A DNA stretch of 26,211 bases from CAZFCK01 sp964517355 (GCA_964517355.1 CAZFCK010000040.1:1-26211), one strand, 5' to 3'; numbered from the stretch's first letter, positions 14,579 through 22,957 are shown. Notes: generated by a model not told the origin, from the sequence alone. Made by a program: numbers and translations.

Positions 14579-15283
14579 CTAGTGCGCGTGCTCCAGGGAG
14601 CCCTTCAGATAAATCATGGTCAGCATGAAGAAAATGAAAGCCTGCAGCACTTTTGCGAGCAGAAACAAAAAGTAGATCGGCAGGGTGCCCACCAGCGGAG
14701 CCAGGATGAAAAACAGCACCAGCACGATTTCCTCACCGCGGATGTTTCCGAAAAGACGGAGAGTGAGCGAGAGGGGACGCGCCAGATGGCTGATGGTTTC
14801 CAGAGGCAGCATGAGGGGCGAAAGCCACCACATGGGGCCCATGAAATGCTTGATGTACCCGGGGCCCCAACGTTTGAGGCCGATGATGTTGTAATAGGCG
14901 AATGCGAAAATGGCCATGGCGGCGTTGGTGTTCACATTCGCTGTAGGCGCGTCGCAGCCGGGCACGAGTCCCAGAAGGTTCTGCGTCAGGATGAAAAGAA
15001 AAAGTACGATGAGAACGGGGAAAACCTTGCGGCCGTCCTCGCCAATGGTCTGGACAACAAAATCCTCCAGACCTCCAATGATCACCTCAGCTAAGTTCTG
15101 CAATTTGCCGGGCACAAGCTCAAGCCTCTTGCGCGCAAACCAGGCAAAAACGAACAGGATCAGCATGGCGACCCATGTGTAAAAAATGTGCTTGGCCTCA
15201 GTCACACCCAGCGCGCTGGACAATACTTCATCCATGCCCGTCAGGTTGGAGAAGAGAACCGGATGCGGTAATCCACCTGCCAT
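14579..15283 (-). CDS. atpB: F0F1 ATP synthase subunit a
   Basis: A 234-aa membrane stator that forms the ion path against the c-ring. The essential Arg176 lies in L-S-L-T-L-R-L-F-G-N (171-180). Five or six hydrophobic helices are visible, starting at about residues 33, 86, 121, 152, 184 and 203. The acidic residue of the half-channel fits G-E-E just after the arginine helix. It begins 5 nt after the atpI stop codon, with an AAGGAGG site overlapping that stop. The subunit b and F1 genes are not in this window. Confidence 0.97.
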   Translation of the reverse strand: MAGGLPHPVLFSNLTGMDEVLSSALGVTEAKHIFYTWVAMLILFVFAWFARKRLELVPGKLQNLAEVIIGGLEDFVVQTIGEDGRKVFPVLIVLFLFILTQNLLGLVPGCDAPTANVNTNAAMAIFAFAYYNIIGLKRWGPGYIKHFMGPMWWLSPLMLPLETISHLARPLSLTLRLFGNIRGEEIVLVLFFILAPLVGTLPIYFLFLLAKVLQAFIFFMLTMIYLKGSLEHAH

Positions 15284-15288
15284 ATCCT

Positions 15289-15762
15289 CTAAGCCTCCTT
15301 AACGTTTTGCTCAAAGTGTTGCGCCAAACCCCACACCACGATGGTGGCGACGACCGTGCTCAAGCCCGCGACCAGGGCCGGAACGCAAGCCTGCCCGTAG
15401 CGTATGAGCGCGAAAAGCGCCAGCCCGGTCAGCAGCAACCGGCCGTAGACCCGCACAAGCAGCGAAAAAAGAAGGCCGCGGGTGTAGGTCGTGAGCACCA
15501 TCTGTTGCACGAACCTGGACAAGGAGTAGAGATTGTAGGTCACCAGCAACGCGCCAAGAGCGAAATCCACAGGCCACCAGCCCGTCCATGGCACAAGCAA
15601 AAGCGTCAACGCGCATCCCAGGACCACGAAGATCTGGTTCCGCATCAACTTGCGCACCGGCGCGGCTGTAAAACCACGCTTATACAGCGCCTTTTCTATT
15701 CCATGAGATATATTCGCCATGTTACCGTCGCCGCCGTTTCTACGACCCCTGCTCAGACTCAT
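15289..15762 (-). CDS. atpI: ATP synthase accessory protein I
   Basis: A 157-aa protein with four hydrophobic segments (about 46-63, 66-80, 99-121 and 127-147), of the ATP-synt_I type found in front of atpB in many atp operons. Such proteins assist c-ring assembly or Mg2+ supply. The start at 15762 forms an ATGA overlap with the stop of atpZ and has a GGAAAGG site. A second ATG 14 codons on would also give a normal protein but lacks a good site. The recognition rests on membrane layout and gene order more than on motifs. Confidence 0.8.
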   Translation of the reverse strand: MSLSRGRRNGGDGNMANISHGIEKALYKRGFTAAPVRKLMRNQIFVVLGCALTLLLVPWTGWWPVDFALGALLVTYNLYSLSRFVQQMVLTTYTRGLLFSLLVRVYGRLLLTGLALFALIRYGQACVPALVAGLSTVVATIVVWGLAQHFEQNVKEA

Positions 15763-16046
15763 TCCTTTCCATCATCGCCGGTTTCCCCTTCCGAGCGCTG
15801 ATCGGAATTCTTCAACTTGCGCAACATCTTCCGTGCGTCCTGGACCATGCTCCTGAAGCCAGCCACAATACCCAGCACCAGAAAAATCATGAACAGCGTG
15901 GGTTTTGTTCCCAGCCAACGGTCCAGAAAATATCCTGCGGCGCCTCCCACCAGCGTGTGAGACACCATGTGCAGTCCCAGAACGGATGCGTCGAAAATCA
16001 CGTCCCGGTACTGCCGGTCTACTCTGAAATTTTTAAAGAGCTTCAT
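15759..16046 (-). CDS. atpZ: AtpZ/AtpQ-like F0F1 ATPase accessory protein
   Basis: A 95-aa protein with two hydrophobic helices (about 20-42 and 49-66) separated by D-R-W-L-G-T-K-P, and a charged C-terminal tail. This matches the small AtpZ-type proteins (PF09527-like) encoded at the start of many atp operons and suspected to form a Mg2+/Ca2+ transporter with AtpI. It is the first gene of the cluster, and its stop overlaps the atpI start. Confidence 0.8.
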   Translation of the reverse strand: MKLFKNFRVDRQYRDVIFDASVLGLHMVSHTLVGGAAGYFLDRWLGTKPTLFMIFLVLGIVAGFRSMVQDARKMLRKLKNSDQRSEGETGDDGKE

Positions 16047-16221
16047 TGTGCGGGCCTCTTTGTCGGCCTCGCTTCGTGCAATTGTTCACATGCGAGGATT
16101 CCCCTACCACAAGCCCGGAACCACGTCAATGTCGACGGCCTGGAAACTACTGACTTTTGCAACATATCTTGTGCCCGATTTTACCTTTGCAAGGCGAGCG
16201 CTCTGGCTTAAACATAGGGCC

Positions 16222-17283
16222 ATGCCCAAGAAAAAAAAAGATTCTCTTCCGGGGGTGTTTTACCATCCCGAACCCGTACCTCTTCAGACGCGCCGCGTGC
16301 TCCCCGTCTTTTTGCCCCATGCCGGCTGCAAACACCAGTGCATTTTTTGCGCGCAGGAGACCCAGACGGGCATCGCCCGTCTTTCTTTGCGAAACGCCTG
16401 GCAGGATCTGCGCGAACTCCTTGAAAACCGGGCCCGTCGCGAAGCTCTTCCAGTGGAAGTAGCCTTTTACGGGGGCACGTTTACGGCATTGCCCCACGAA
16501 TGGCCGTTGCGATTCGTGGAACTCGCGGCCTCTTTCAAAGCCCGCAACGTCGTTTCCGCCATCCGCTGCTCCACCAGACCCGACGCCGTCTCTCCCGAGC
16601 TGCTCGAGCGCCTGCGCGACGCCGGATTGCATATGGTCGAACTCGGCGTGCAAAGTTTCGCGCCCCGGGCCCTGCTGGCAAGCGCGCGCGGCTATGCGCC
16701 GGAAAAGGCCGCGGAGGCCTGTCGCACCGTACGAGACGCCGGTCTCGAACTCGGCATCCAGCTGCTGCCGGGCTTGCCGGGGCACAAACCCGGCGATTTC
16801 CGTGAAGACGTGTGCCGTACCGTCGCACTGCGCCCCGATCTCGTGCGCCTATACCCCTGTCTGGTGCTTTCCAGCGCCGCTCTGGCCCTGATCTGGAAGC
16901 ACGGACGCTATCGCCCCTGGACGGTGGAGCGCGCCGCGCTTCTTATGGGCAGCGCTTTGCTCATGCTCTGGCGCGCCGGCATACCCGTGGGGCGCATCGG
17001 CGTCGCACAGGAACCGGGACTCGAAGAAAACATTCTTGCCGGCCCCTGGCACAAGGCCATGGGATGCATGGCTCGCTCCGCCGCCTTATTTCACATGGTC
17101 TGCCGTGAAGTAAGAGAAGCGCAATATCGCACCGGACGCCCCCCCCACATGCTGCATCTGCCGCGCCGCTACCAGGGAGAATTCTGGGGGCATAAAGGAC
17201 GCTGGCGCCCCCATTACGCGCGCCTGGGCCTTCCACAGGACTCCCTGCACGTGTGGGATAACGACTATTTTTTTCTGGAGTAG
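16222..17283 (+). CDS. Radical SAM protein, Elp3-like
   Basis: A protein of about 353 aa with the radical SAM cluster motif C36-x3-C40-x2-C43 (C-K-H-Q-C-I-F-C) and the Elp3-type segment F-Y-G-G-T-F-T-A at 82-89, then G-I-Q-L-L-P-G-L-P-G. The C-terminal third has no acetyltransferase domain. This is an Elp3/HemN-class radical SAM protein of unknown substrate; tRNA modification or a related reaction is possible. The start is uncertain: M-P-K-K-K-K-D at 16222 has only a weak site, and in-frame upstream codons exist. It is transcribed away from atpZ and converges on topA. Confidence 0.85.
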   Translation: MPKKKKDSLPGVFYHPEPVPLQTRRVLPVFLPHAGCKHQCIFCAQETQTGIARLSLRNAWQDLRELLENRARREALPVEVAFYGGTFTALPHEWPLRFVELAASFKARNVVSAIRCSTRPDAVSPELLERLRDAGLHMVELGVQSFAPRALLASARGYAPEKAAEACRTVRDAGLELGIQLLPGLPGHKPGDFREDVCRTVALRPDLVRLYPCLVLSSAALALIWKHGRYRPWTVERAALLMGSALLMLWRAGIPVGRIGVAQEPGLEENILAGPWHKAMGCMARSAALFHMVCREVREAQYRTGRPPHMLHLPRRYQGEFWGHKGRWRPHYARLGLPQDSLHVWDNDYFFLE

Positions 17284-17400
17284 GCGCTGCCGCTTTCTAT
17301 TTACTTAAAATCATACGAATTCGTGGGCGTATTTACGGATGGCTGTTATACGGTAACAGGCTGTAGCAATTCAATTGAAAAATGTAGGAGGGGGGAGCGC

Positions 17401-17434
17401 GAGGGAGAAACCCTTTACAAAGGGATTCCCCCTC
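17401..17434. terminator. Hairpin between the convergent radical SAM gene and topA
   Basis: A long imperfect stem: GAGGG-GAA-CCCTTT pairs across loop AC with AAAGGG-TTC-CCCTC over 34 nt. It lies 19 nt past the topA stop codon, between convergent genes. There is no direct T run, so its efficiency is uncertain. A smaller hairpin CTGTTA/TAACAG is at 17343-17359. Confidence 0.5.
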
Positions 17435-17452
17435 GCCAGGAATATCTACACC

Positions 17453-20101
17453 CTACTCAACATCCTCCTCGGATACGGGAGGCGCCGTCTTTTTCGTGGT
17501 CGCTTTTTTAGGGGGCTTTTCCTTGGCCGCCGTTGTCGCGGCTTTTTTCCTGGGCGCGGCCTTTTTTACCGCTGTTTTCTTCGGCGCGGCCTTTTCTGCC
17601 GCCGCTTCCGCGGAATTCTCCGTTTCCCAGGGCGGCAGCTCCGGATCGCTGGCGGCCTGCACCTTTTTTTTGCCCTTTGCGCCAGACTTCGTGGCTTTTT
17701 CCCCTGCTTTCACCTTGCGCCCGGCTTGAGCTCCGGCGTCTTCCGTAACAGGAGTAACAGGCGTAGCGGGCGCGACTTCGGCGGCGGGCGCGGCTACGCT
17801 TTTCCCCGCGGTCTCATGGACTGTTTTCAAGGCGTCCTCTTCAAGGGCTTTGCCTTCCTCTTCGTCCAAGGCGCGGAAAAAGCCACAGGACTTTTGCGGA
17901 CAGGCCAAATGTTCGCCTCGGGCTTTCGTGCTTTTCCGCACGATAATGGGGAAGCCGCATTCGGGGCACGGCCCCTTCACAGGCCAATCCCAGGTCGCGT
18001 AATCACATTTGGGGTATTGATTGCAGGCGTAAAAAATCTTGCCCTTGCGCGAGCTTTTTTCCACCAGTTCGCCGGGGCATCCCTCAATGGGGCACGGCAC
18101 ATTGGTGCTGAACGGTTCAGCGTGTTTGCACTTGGGAAAGGCCGTGCAGGCGATAAAGCGGCTTCCGGTCCGGGCGCGCTTCAAGGCCAACGGACTGCCG
18201 CAATCGGGGCAGGTGCCCACAATATCTGGAGCGGCGGCCTCGCGCTCGACAATCTCTATTTCGCCCTTTTCGTTCCGCACGAAATCCTTGGTGTTCTTGC
18301 AGTCGGGATATCCGGAACAGGCCAGAAACTGACCGGCCTTGCCGAACTTGATGACCATGGGCTTGCCGCATTCCGAACAGGTCAGGCCCGATTCCAGCCC
18401 GCCCTTGACGCTGGCCATCTCTTTTTGGGCCTTTTCCAGGGTCGGGTAAAAATCCCTGGTGAATTTTTGCAGCAGCTCCACCCAGTTTTCGCCGCCGTCG
18501 GCCACGTTGTCCAGCAGCCGCTCCATGCCGGCCGTAAAATCAACGTCCATAAGGGTTGGGAAATGCTCGGACAAAAGATCCGTGACGATGTTGCCCAACT
18601 CGGTGGGTACGAAGTGCTTATCCTCAAGCCTGGCGTAATCCCGATCCAGCAGCGTGGAAATAATGCTGGCATAGGTGGAGGGGCGCCCGATGCCTTTCTC
18701 TTCCAATTCACGGATCAGCGAAGCTTCGGAATAACGCGGGGGCGGTTGGGTGAATTTTTGCTCTTTATCCAATTTGATGAGCGAGAGCCGCTGCCCCTCC
18801 TCAAGTTTGGGCAGAGCCACGCCTTCCTGATCTTTCGCGGGCTTGCCCACAGCCAGGAATCCAGGGAACAGCAACCGTTCGCCCTTGGCGCGCCACTCCG
18901 TTTTACCCGCTTCTATGGCGACCGTGGTGTCCCAAAACCGCGCGGCGGCCATTTGCGAGGCCACAAACCGCTCCCACACGAGTTTATAGAGGTGAAACTG
19001 ATCCCTCGGCAGCAATCCTTGCAAATCCTGAGGCTTGAGCGTCACATCGACGGGGCGGATGGCTTCATGCGCGTCCTGAGCGCCGGACTTGGCTTTGAAA
19101 ACACGGGGTTTGGGGGGATAATAATCAACGCCGTAGTGCGTTTCGATAAATTCCTTGGCGGCGTCCCGCGCTTCATTGGCGATGCGCACGGAATCGGTAC
19201 GCATATAGGTGATGAGCGCGATCGTCCCCTTGTCGCCCAGATCGACGCCTTCATACAGGCGCTGGGCCGTGCTCATGGTTTTTTTGGCGGAATAGCCGAG
19301 CCGCTGGCTCGCGGCCTGCTGCAACGTGGAGGTGATGAAAGGCGGAGGCGGCGTCCGCGAGCGCTCTTTCTCCTTCACCTCCCGTACTACGAAATCCGCG
19401 GCGTCGAGAGAATCATGGAGCGCCTGGGCTTGATCGGCCGATCCGATCTCGGCCTTTTTTCCGTCCACCTTTGCAAGATCCGCCACGAACTGGGGCGGTT
19501 CCGATCCTTCAAGCAATACTTTAAAGACCCAGTATTCCACAGGCTCGAAAGCCTGGCGCTCACGTTCGCGCGTAGCGATGATCCTGAGGGCGACGGACTG
19601 CACCCGCCCTGCGGAGATGCCGCGCTTCACCTTGTTCCAGAGCAGCGGTGAAATCTTGTACCCCACAAGCCTGTCCAGGATGCGGCGGGCCTGTTGCGAG
19701 TCGAACAGTTTTTCATCCAGGCTGCGCGGATGTTCAAGGGCTTCGCGAACCGCGTGGGCCGTGATTTCGTTGAACTGAATACGCTTGATATTGTCGTTCT
19801 TGTCCTTGATCAGCTCGGCGACGTGCCAGGCGATAGCCTCGCCTTCGCGATCAGGGTCGGGAGCCAGATAAACGACGCCGGCCGCCTTGGCAGCGCTTTT
19901 CAGTTTGGACACTATCTTCTGCTTGCCCTCAATGACTTGATATTGAGGCGCGAAGTTTTGCTCTTCGTCTACCCCCAAGGTCTTGGTGGGCAAATCGCGA
20001 ACGTGCCCCACGCTTGCTTCAACCTCAAAGTTTTTTCCCAAAAACTTTTTAATTGTGCGCACCTTGGCGGGGGACTCTACTATAATGAGGTTCTTAGGCA
20101 T
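17453..20101 (-). CDS. topA: DNA topoisomerase I (type IA)
   Basis: An enzyme of about 882 aa that relaxes negative supercoils. The N-terminal Toprim domain begins L-I-I-V-E-S-P-A-K and has D-P-D-R-E-G-E at 82-88. The nucleophile is Tyr299, in I-T-Y-M-R-T-D-S. After the core come four zinc-ribbon-like segments, with cysteines in C-S-E-C-G, C-P-D-C-G, C-P-I-E-G-C and C-P-E-C-G, then a basic Lys/Ala/Pro-rich tail. The tail probably adds DNA affinity. The start is set by the family N-terminus at 20101; no clear ribosome binding site is visible there, and in-frame upstream ATGs exist. Confidence 0.97.
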   Translation of the reverse strand: MPKNLIIVESPAKVRTIKKFLGKNFEVEASVGHVRDLPTKTLGVDEEQNFAPQYQVIEGKQKIVSKLKSAAKAAGVVYLAPDPDREGEAIAWHVAELIKDKNDNIKRIQFNEITAHAVREALEHPRSLDEKLFDSQQARRILDRLVGYKISPLLWNKVKRGISAGRVQSVALRIIATRERERQAFEPVEYWVFKVLLEGSEPPQFVADLAKVDGKKAEIGSADQAQALHDSLDAADFVVREVKEKERSRTPPPPFITSTLQQAASQRLGYSAKKTMSTAQRLYEGVDLGDKGTIALITYMRTDSVRIANEARDAAKEFIETHYGVDYYPPKPRVFKAKSGAQDAHEAIRPVDVTLKPQDLQGLLPRDQFHLYKLVWERFVASQMAAARFWDTTVAIEAGKTEWRAKGERLLFPGFLAVGKPAKDQEGVALPKLEEGQRLSLIKLDKEQKFTQPPPRYSEASLIRELEEKGIGRPSTYASIISTLLDRDYARLEDKHFVPTELGNIVTDLLSEHFPTLMDVDFTAGMERLLDNVADGGENWVELLQKFTRDFYPTLEKAQKEMASVKGGLESGLTCSECGKPMVIKFGKAGQFLACSGYPDCKNTKDFVRNEKGEIEIVEREAAAPDIVGTCPDCGSPLALKRARTGSRFIACTAFPKCKHAEPFSTNVPCPIEGCPGELVEKSSRKGKIFYACNQYPKCDYATWDWPVKGPCPECGFPIIVRKSTKARGEHLACPQKSCGFFRALDEEEGKALEEDALKTVHETAGKSVAAPAAEVAPATPVTPVTEDAGAQAGRKVKAGEKATKSGAKGKKKVQAASDPELPPWETENSAEAAAEKAAPKKTAVKKAAPRKKAATTAAKEKPPKKATTKKTAPPVSEEDVE

Positions 20102-20248
20102 AATTGGGCGCTGTATAAACACCATGCGGCTCTCTGGCAAGTGGGAAATACCGACACGCCGGCTAACGGCCATTGTGGAACTGTGAAGATAATCTGCCGG
20201 AATTATAGAAAATACAGACAAAGACAAAAAATTGTCATCAACCGATTC

Positions 20249-20283
20249 TTTCCACAGAATATATTTTTTTCTTCCTGTGGAAA
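20249..20283. promoter_or_regulatory. Inverted repeat with AT-rich centre between topA and the divergent gene
   Basis: TTTCCACAG (20249-20257) and CTGTGGAAA (20275-20283) flank a 17-nt, mostly A/T spacer. The arms resemble DnaA boxes (one mismatch to TTTTCCACA). A smaller palindrome, GACAA-AAAA-TTGTC, is at 20223-20236. The 282-nt gap 20102-20383 has no gene and probably holds the divergent promoters. Confidence 0.5.
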
Positions 20284-20340
20284 ATGATTTGAACTTGTTC
20301 AATTAAAAGATGTATTACGAAATGGCATCGCCGTTGCTTA

Positions 20341-20375
20341 CCTCTGGGCACGAACCAAAAAACCACGCCCAGAGG
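20341..20375 (+). promoter_or_regulatory. Hairpin masking a ribosome binding site
   Basis: CCTCTGGGC (20341-20349) pairs perfectly with GCCCAGAGG (20367-20375) over a 17-nt loop. The 3' arm contains most of the AGAGGAAG ribosome binding site of the ATG at 20384. Folding would limit initiation there, leaving the internal start at 20510 (with AAGGGAG) accessible. Confidence 0.55.
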
Positions 20376-20383
20376 AAGCGCAC

Positions 20384-21811
20384 ATGCCCGTTCACAAGCT
20401 TTTGCCGCACATTACCCCGCCACGGCGCGTTCTGTCGGTTTCCATCCTCTTGGGCTTCATACTTTTTCATTCCATCACGACAGTACAAGCAAGCAAGGGA
20501 GCAGGGTTCATGTCTCAGACCATGCCCACACCGCAATCGCTCGATACGGCACCTGTGAACAATCCCACGGCACCGTTCAACCTGTTGGGAAAGGCCTGCG
20601 CCGTTCCCGGAAAACGGCAGGACCCGTTGTTGCGAGGCAGCGAACGAGATTTCGCCGATGTGTTGCGCGAAAGGCAGCAGCCGCGGGCCGCGAGCAGTGA
20701 AAAGGAAGGATTGCTGTATAGTCTGGGACTGGACGATGAAGCCGCGTTTCTGAAGCAAAAGGCCCTGTCGCTGCTGGTGCAGCTCGGAGTCGTGGAATCC
20801 GGTAAGACCTTTGCCATACGCCGCCCCATCAACCATGAAACCAAAACGGCCGTGCACCTGACGGATGCTGAAGCGGCAAACGGCAACGCACGGGAATCGC
20901 GGCCTGCCGATGCCGGGACATCTCTTGCGGCAGCAGCTCCAGAACCAGACGGGGGCGAAAGCGTACCGGCCTCGTCCCCATCCTCTCCTGATGCGAAAGA
21001 TTCTCTTCAACCACAACAGAAAGCTGATCAAGAGGACCTTCAGACCAAGGGGACGGTGCTCGCAGAAAATCCAAGCGTCCTGCGCATGCCCGTCAATACG
21101 ACATTGCGGCGTTCCCTGGCCATTGACCTCATTGCCGAGAAAAAGGCCCGCGAGCTGCTGACCGAGGAAGCCAAGGCCTCCCTGCTCCCCGTCTCCGGGA
21201 AGCTCTCCGCTGTTTTCGAATCCGGCAAAGATGGCGTTGCCGCCATCGGCTATGACCGGAGAGGGGGCACTTCTTACGGAAAGTATCAAATCGCCTCCCG
21301 CGTTGGCAGCATGAATCTGTTCCTGACGTTTCTGCAGGATAAGGAACCCGGCTGGGCTGAACGCCTTCGCAGCGCCGGCCCCGCCAATACGCGCAGCAGA
21401 TGGGGCGGCATGCCCAGTGAATGGAAAAAGATCGCCGCTGAAAATCCCGAACGCTTTGAAGAACTGCAAGACGCTTTCATTCTCGCGACAAACTACGAGC
21501 CCGCGCTTCAGGACATAAAGGATCAGGCCAATATTGATGTCGCAACTCTTTCTCCGGCGATACAGGAAGTATTGTGGAGCACGGCGGTACAACATGGCCC
21601 CCGCGGCGCATCCACTATTTTTTCCAAAGCGATGACTGTGGCGCAGGCGAAGAAAAGTCAGGATTTTGACAAGACTTTGATCAATGAAATTTACAGGGTG
21701 CGTAAAAGCGGTTTTTCAAGTTCGTCACGGCGGGTCCGCCAGGCGGTACGCTCCCGCCTTACCAACGAGTGCACCATGGCGCTTGAGATGTTGAACGATG
21801 ACAGCGCGTAA
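20384..21811 (+). CDS. Exported protein with a lysozyme-like (VgrG3 C-terminal type) domain
   Basis: A 475-aa protein. Residues 14-36 are a signal sequence: an Arg pair, a hydrophobic core, and a V-Q-A cleavage site. A low-complexity linker rich in Ala/Pro/Ser/Glu spans about 160-230. The C-terminal domain has E279 in V-F-E-S-G-K and S-Y-G-K-Y-Q at 297-302, followed by I-A-S-x-x-G-S-M. This is the pattern of lysozyme-like domains fused to VgrG-3 and found in phage lytic proteins, so cell-wall cleavage is likely. Glu279 is the probable catalytic residue. No type VI secretion genes are near. Two starts are possible: 20384 (exported) and 20510 (without signal sequence). Confidence 0.75.
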   Translation: MPVHKLLPHITPPRRVLSVSILLGFILFHSITTVQASKGAGFMSQTMPTPQSLDTAPVNNPTAPFNLLGKACAVPGKRQDPLLRGSERDFADVLRERQQPRAASSEKEGLLYSLGLDDEAAFLKQKALSLLVQLGVVESGKTFAIRRPINHETKTAVHLTDAEAANGNARESRPADAGTSLAAAAPEPDGGESVPASSPSSPDAKDSLQPQQKADQEDLQTKGTVLAENPSVLRMPVNTTLRRSLAIDLIAEKKARELLTEEAKASLLPVSGKLSAVFESGKDGVAAIGYDRRGGTSYGKYQIASRVGSMNLFLTFLQDKEPGWAERLRSAGPANTRSRWGGMPSEWKKIAAENPERFEELQDAFILATNYEPALQDIKDQANIDVATLSPAIQEVLWSTAVQHGPRGASTIFSKAMTVAQAKKSQDFDKTLINEIYRVRKSGFSSSSRRVRQAVRSRLTNECTMALEMLNDDSA

Positions 21812-21826
21812 CCGCCAGAACGCGAT

Positions 21827-21856
21827 GCGCCGGCCGGACGCCCCCTTTCTTTTTTG
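21827..21856 (+). terminator. Weak terminator after the lysozyme-like gene
   Basis: A short GC-rich stem (GCGCC with GGACGC, one bulge) is followed by CCCC and a T-rich run, about 15 nt past the stop codon. Confidence 0.35.
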
Positions 21857-21881
21857 TTACAACATTTTAACATGGAAGCCA

Positions 21882-21909
21882 TTGACAAAAATAACGAGCC
21901 CATTATAGA
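21882..21909 (+). promoter_or_regulatory. Sigma-70-type promoter of the HDOD gene
   Basis: TTGACA (21882-21887) and TATAGA (21904-21909) with a 16-nt spacer, near consensus. The predicted 5' untranslated region is about 125 nt and contains a 7-bp dyad GCAACGT/ACGTTGC (21947-21974). Confidence 0.65.
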
Positions 21910-22040
21910 GCACAAAAAAAAGTTATATATTTAGCTTAACTCTTCAGCAACGTTAGGCAATCCACAGACGTTGCGGGATGGGAAGCACAACGTGACAACG
22001 GACTGTATGCAACGCAACAGTTCCACAGTCGAGGAGCACA

Positions 22041-22841
22041 ATGAGCGCTACGGCGTCTGAACGGTTTCATGGCGGCACGGCCAAACCGATGCGGTTGTTG
22101 TCTTCTCACGCACATGACGCAGATCATGCCGCATCCACGCCGGTGTTGCCCTTTCCGCCCTACTCGTTCACGCCGGAGCTGGCGGACGGCTTGTCCAGAC
22201 TGCATTTTCTCATCGCACATATGCACGACCAGGATCTTTTGGTTTCCACGCTCAACAACCTTCCCGAACTGCGACAGCTCTTCATTGAGCAGATTGCCGC
22301 TTCCCGTACGGACACCTCCGCGCAAAAAGCGGGCGCAATGTCTTTGGAAACCGCGTTGGGACATGCGCAACCTGAATATTATCGCCGGTTTATTTTCGGG
22401 CATTCACTGCTGGACCTGGTGCCGCCGGCCAAAAACGTTGACCTTGTCCATATCGCCATGCAGCGTGCTCTTTTTCTCGAATTCACGGCCATGCGCTCCC
22501 GGGATAACGTGCAGCCCGAGATCATGTTTCTCACCGGCCTGCTCTCCACGCTGGACAGCATTTGCTCCATGGCTATGGAAGACCTGTTGAGCGTGCTGGA
22601 TCCGCCCGATGCGGTTATTTCGCTGCTTGCAGATGTCTGGCCCGCGCCGATGCAGCCCGGATCGGAGAACCGCGATTCTTCCGCGGGATTGCTGCTCCTC
22701 CTGCAATGCATTGAATCGGGGCTTTGGAATGCCTGCACTCCTCTCCTTGAGCAGCACGGCATAGCCGGTCAGGAGGCTGCCACCCTTTACGGTAAAGCCG
22801 CGATTTGGGCGCACTTGACGCTTTCCCGCAGCGTGGCCTGA
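22041..22841 (+). CDS. Stand-alone HDOD-domain-like protein
   Basis: A 266-aa protein. From about residue 110 it resembles the C-terminal HDOD half of EAL-HDOD (YuxH-type) signalling proteins: a helix with A-x-x-R-A-L-F-L-E, then F-L-T-G-L-L-S-T-L-D (about 175-184), M-E-D-L-L-S-V-L-D, and a final helix with A-A-T-L-Y-G-K-A-A-I-W-A. No EAL domain or its catalytic residues are present. The N-terminal 45 residues are probably disordered. The start has a GAGGAG site. Such proteins act in signal transduction by protein contact; the partner is unknown. A strong promoter lies upstream. Confidence 0.65.
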   Translation: MSATASERFHGGTAKPMRLLSSHAHDADHAASTPVLPFPPYSFTPELADGLSRLHFLIAHMHDQDLLVSTLNNLPELRQLFIEQIAASRTDTSAQKAGAMSLETALGHAQPEYYRRFIFGHSLLDLVPPAKNVDLVHIAMQRALFLEFTAMRSRDNVQPEIMFLTGLLSTLDSICSMAMEDLLSVLDPPDAVISLLADVWPAPMQPGSENRDSSAGLLLLLQCIESGLWNACTPLLEQHGIAGQEAATLYGKAAIWAHLTLSRSVA

Positions 22842-22878
22842 AGTACTCCCATCTTGGAACCAATTCTCTTTTTTTCCT

Positions 22879-22957
22879 AACTTCTTATTTTTTAAGAAGT
22901 TGATGGGGTAGTTTGGGGCTCCGCCCCAACCCCCGCCAGGGGGGAACGCCCCCCTGG
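22879..22957. repeat. Cluster of three palindromes behind the HDOD gene
   Basis: Three perfect hairpins in a row: AACTTCTT/AAGAAGTT (22879-22901), TTGGGGC/GCCCCAA (22913-22929) and CCAGGGGGG/CCCCCCTGG (22936-22957). The two GC-rich ones resemble intergenic dyad elements seen in several proteobacterial genomes. They may stabilise or end the transcript. The rest of the gap to 23068 holds one more weak hairpin (about 23022-23042) and no gene. Confidence 0.7.

Noticed and set aside
17375..19651. A 758-codon open frame on the plus strand opposite topA
   Set aside because: It is the GC-rich antisense shadow of topA; its product resembles no protein and lacks domain structure, while the minus strand encodes a complete topoisomerase.
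20384..21811. Type VI secretion effector with cognate immunity gene
   Set aside because: Only a C-terminal lysozyme-like domain fits; no spike, PAAR, Hcp or small immunity gene is adjacent, and a signal peptide argues for another export route.
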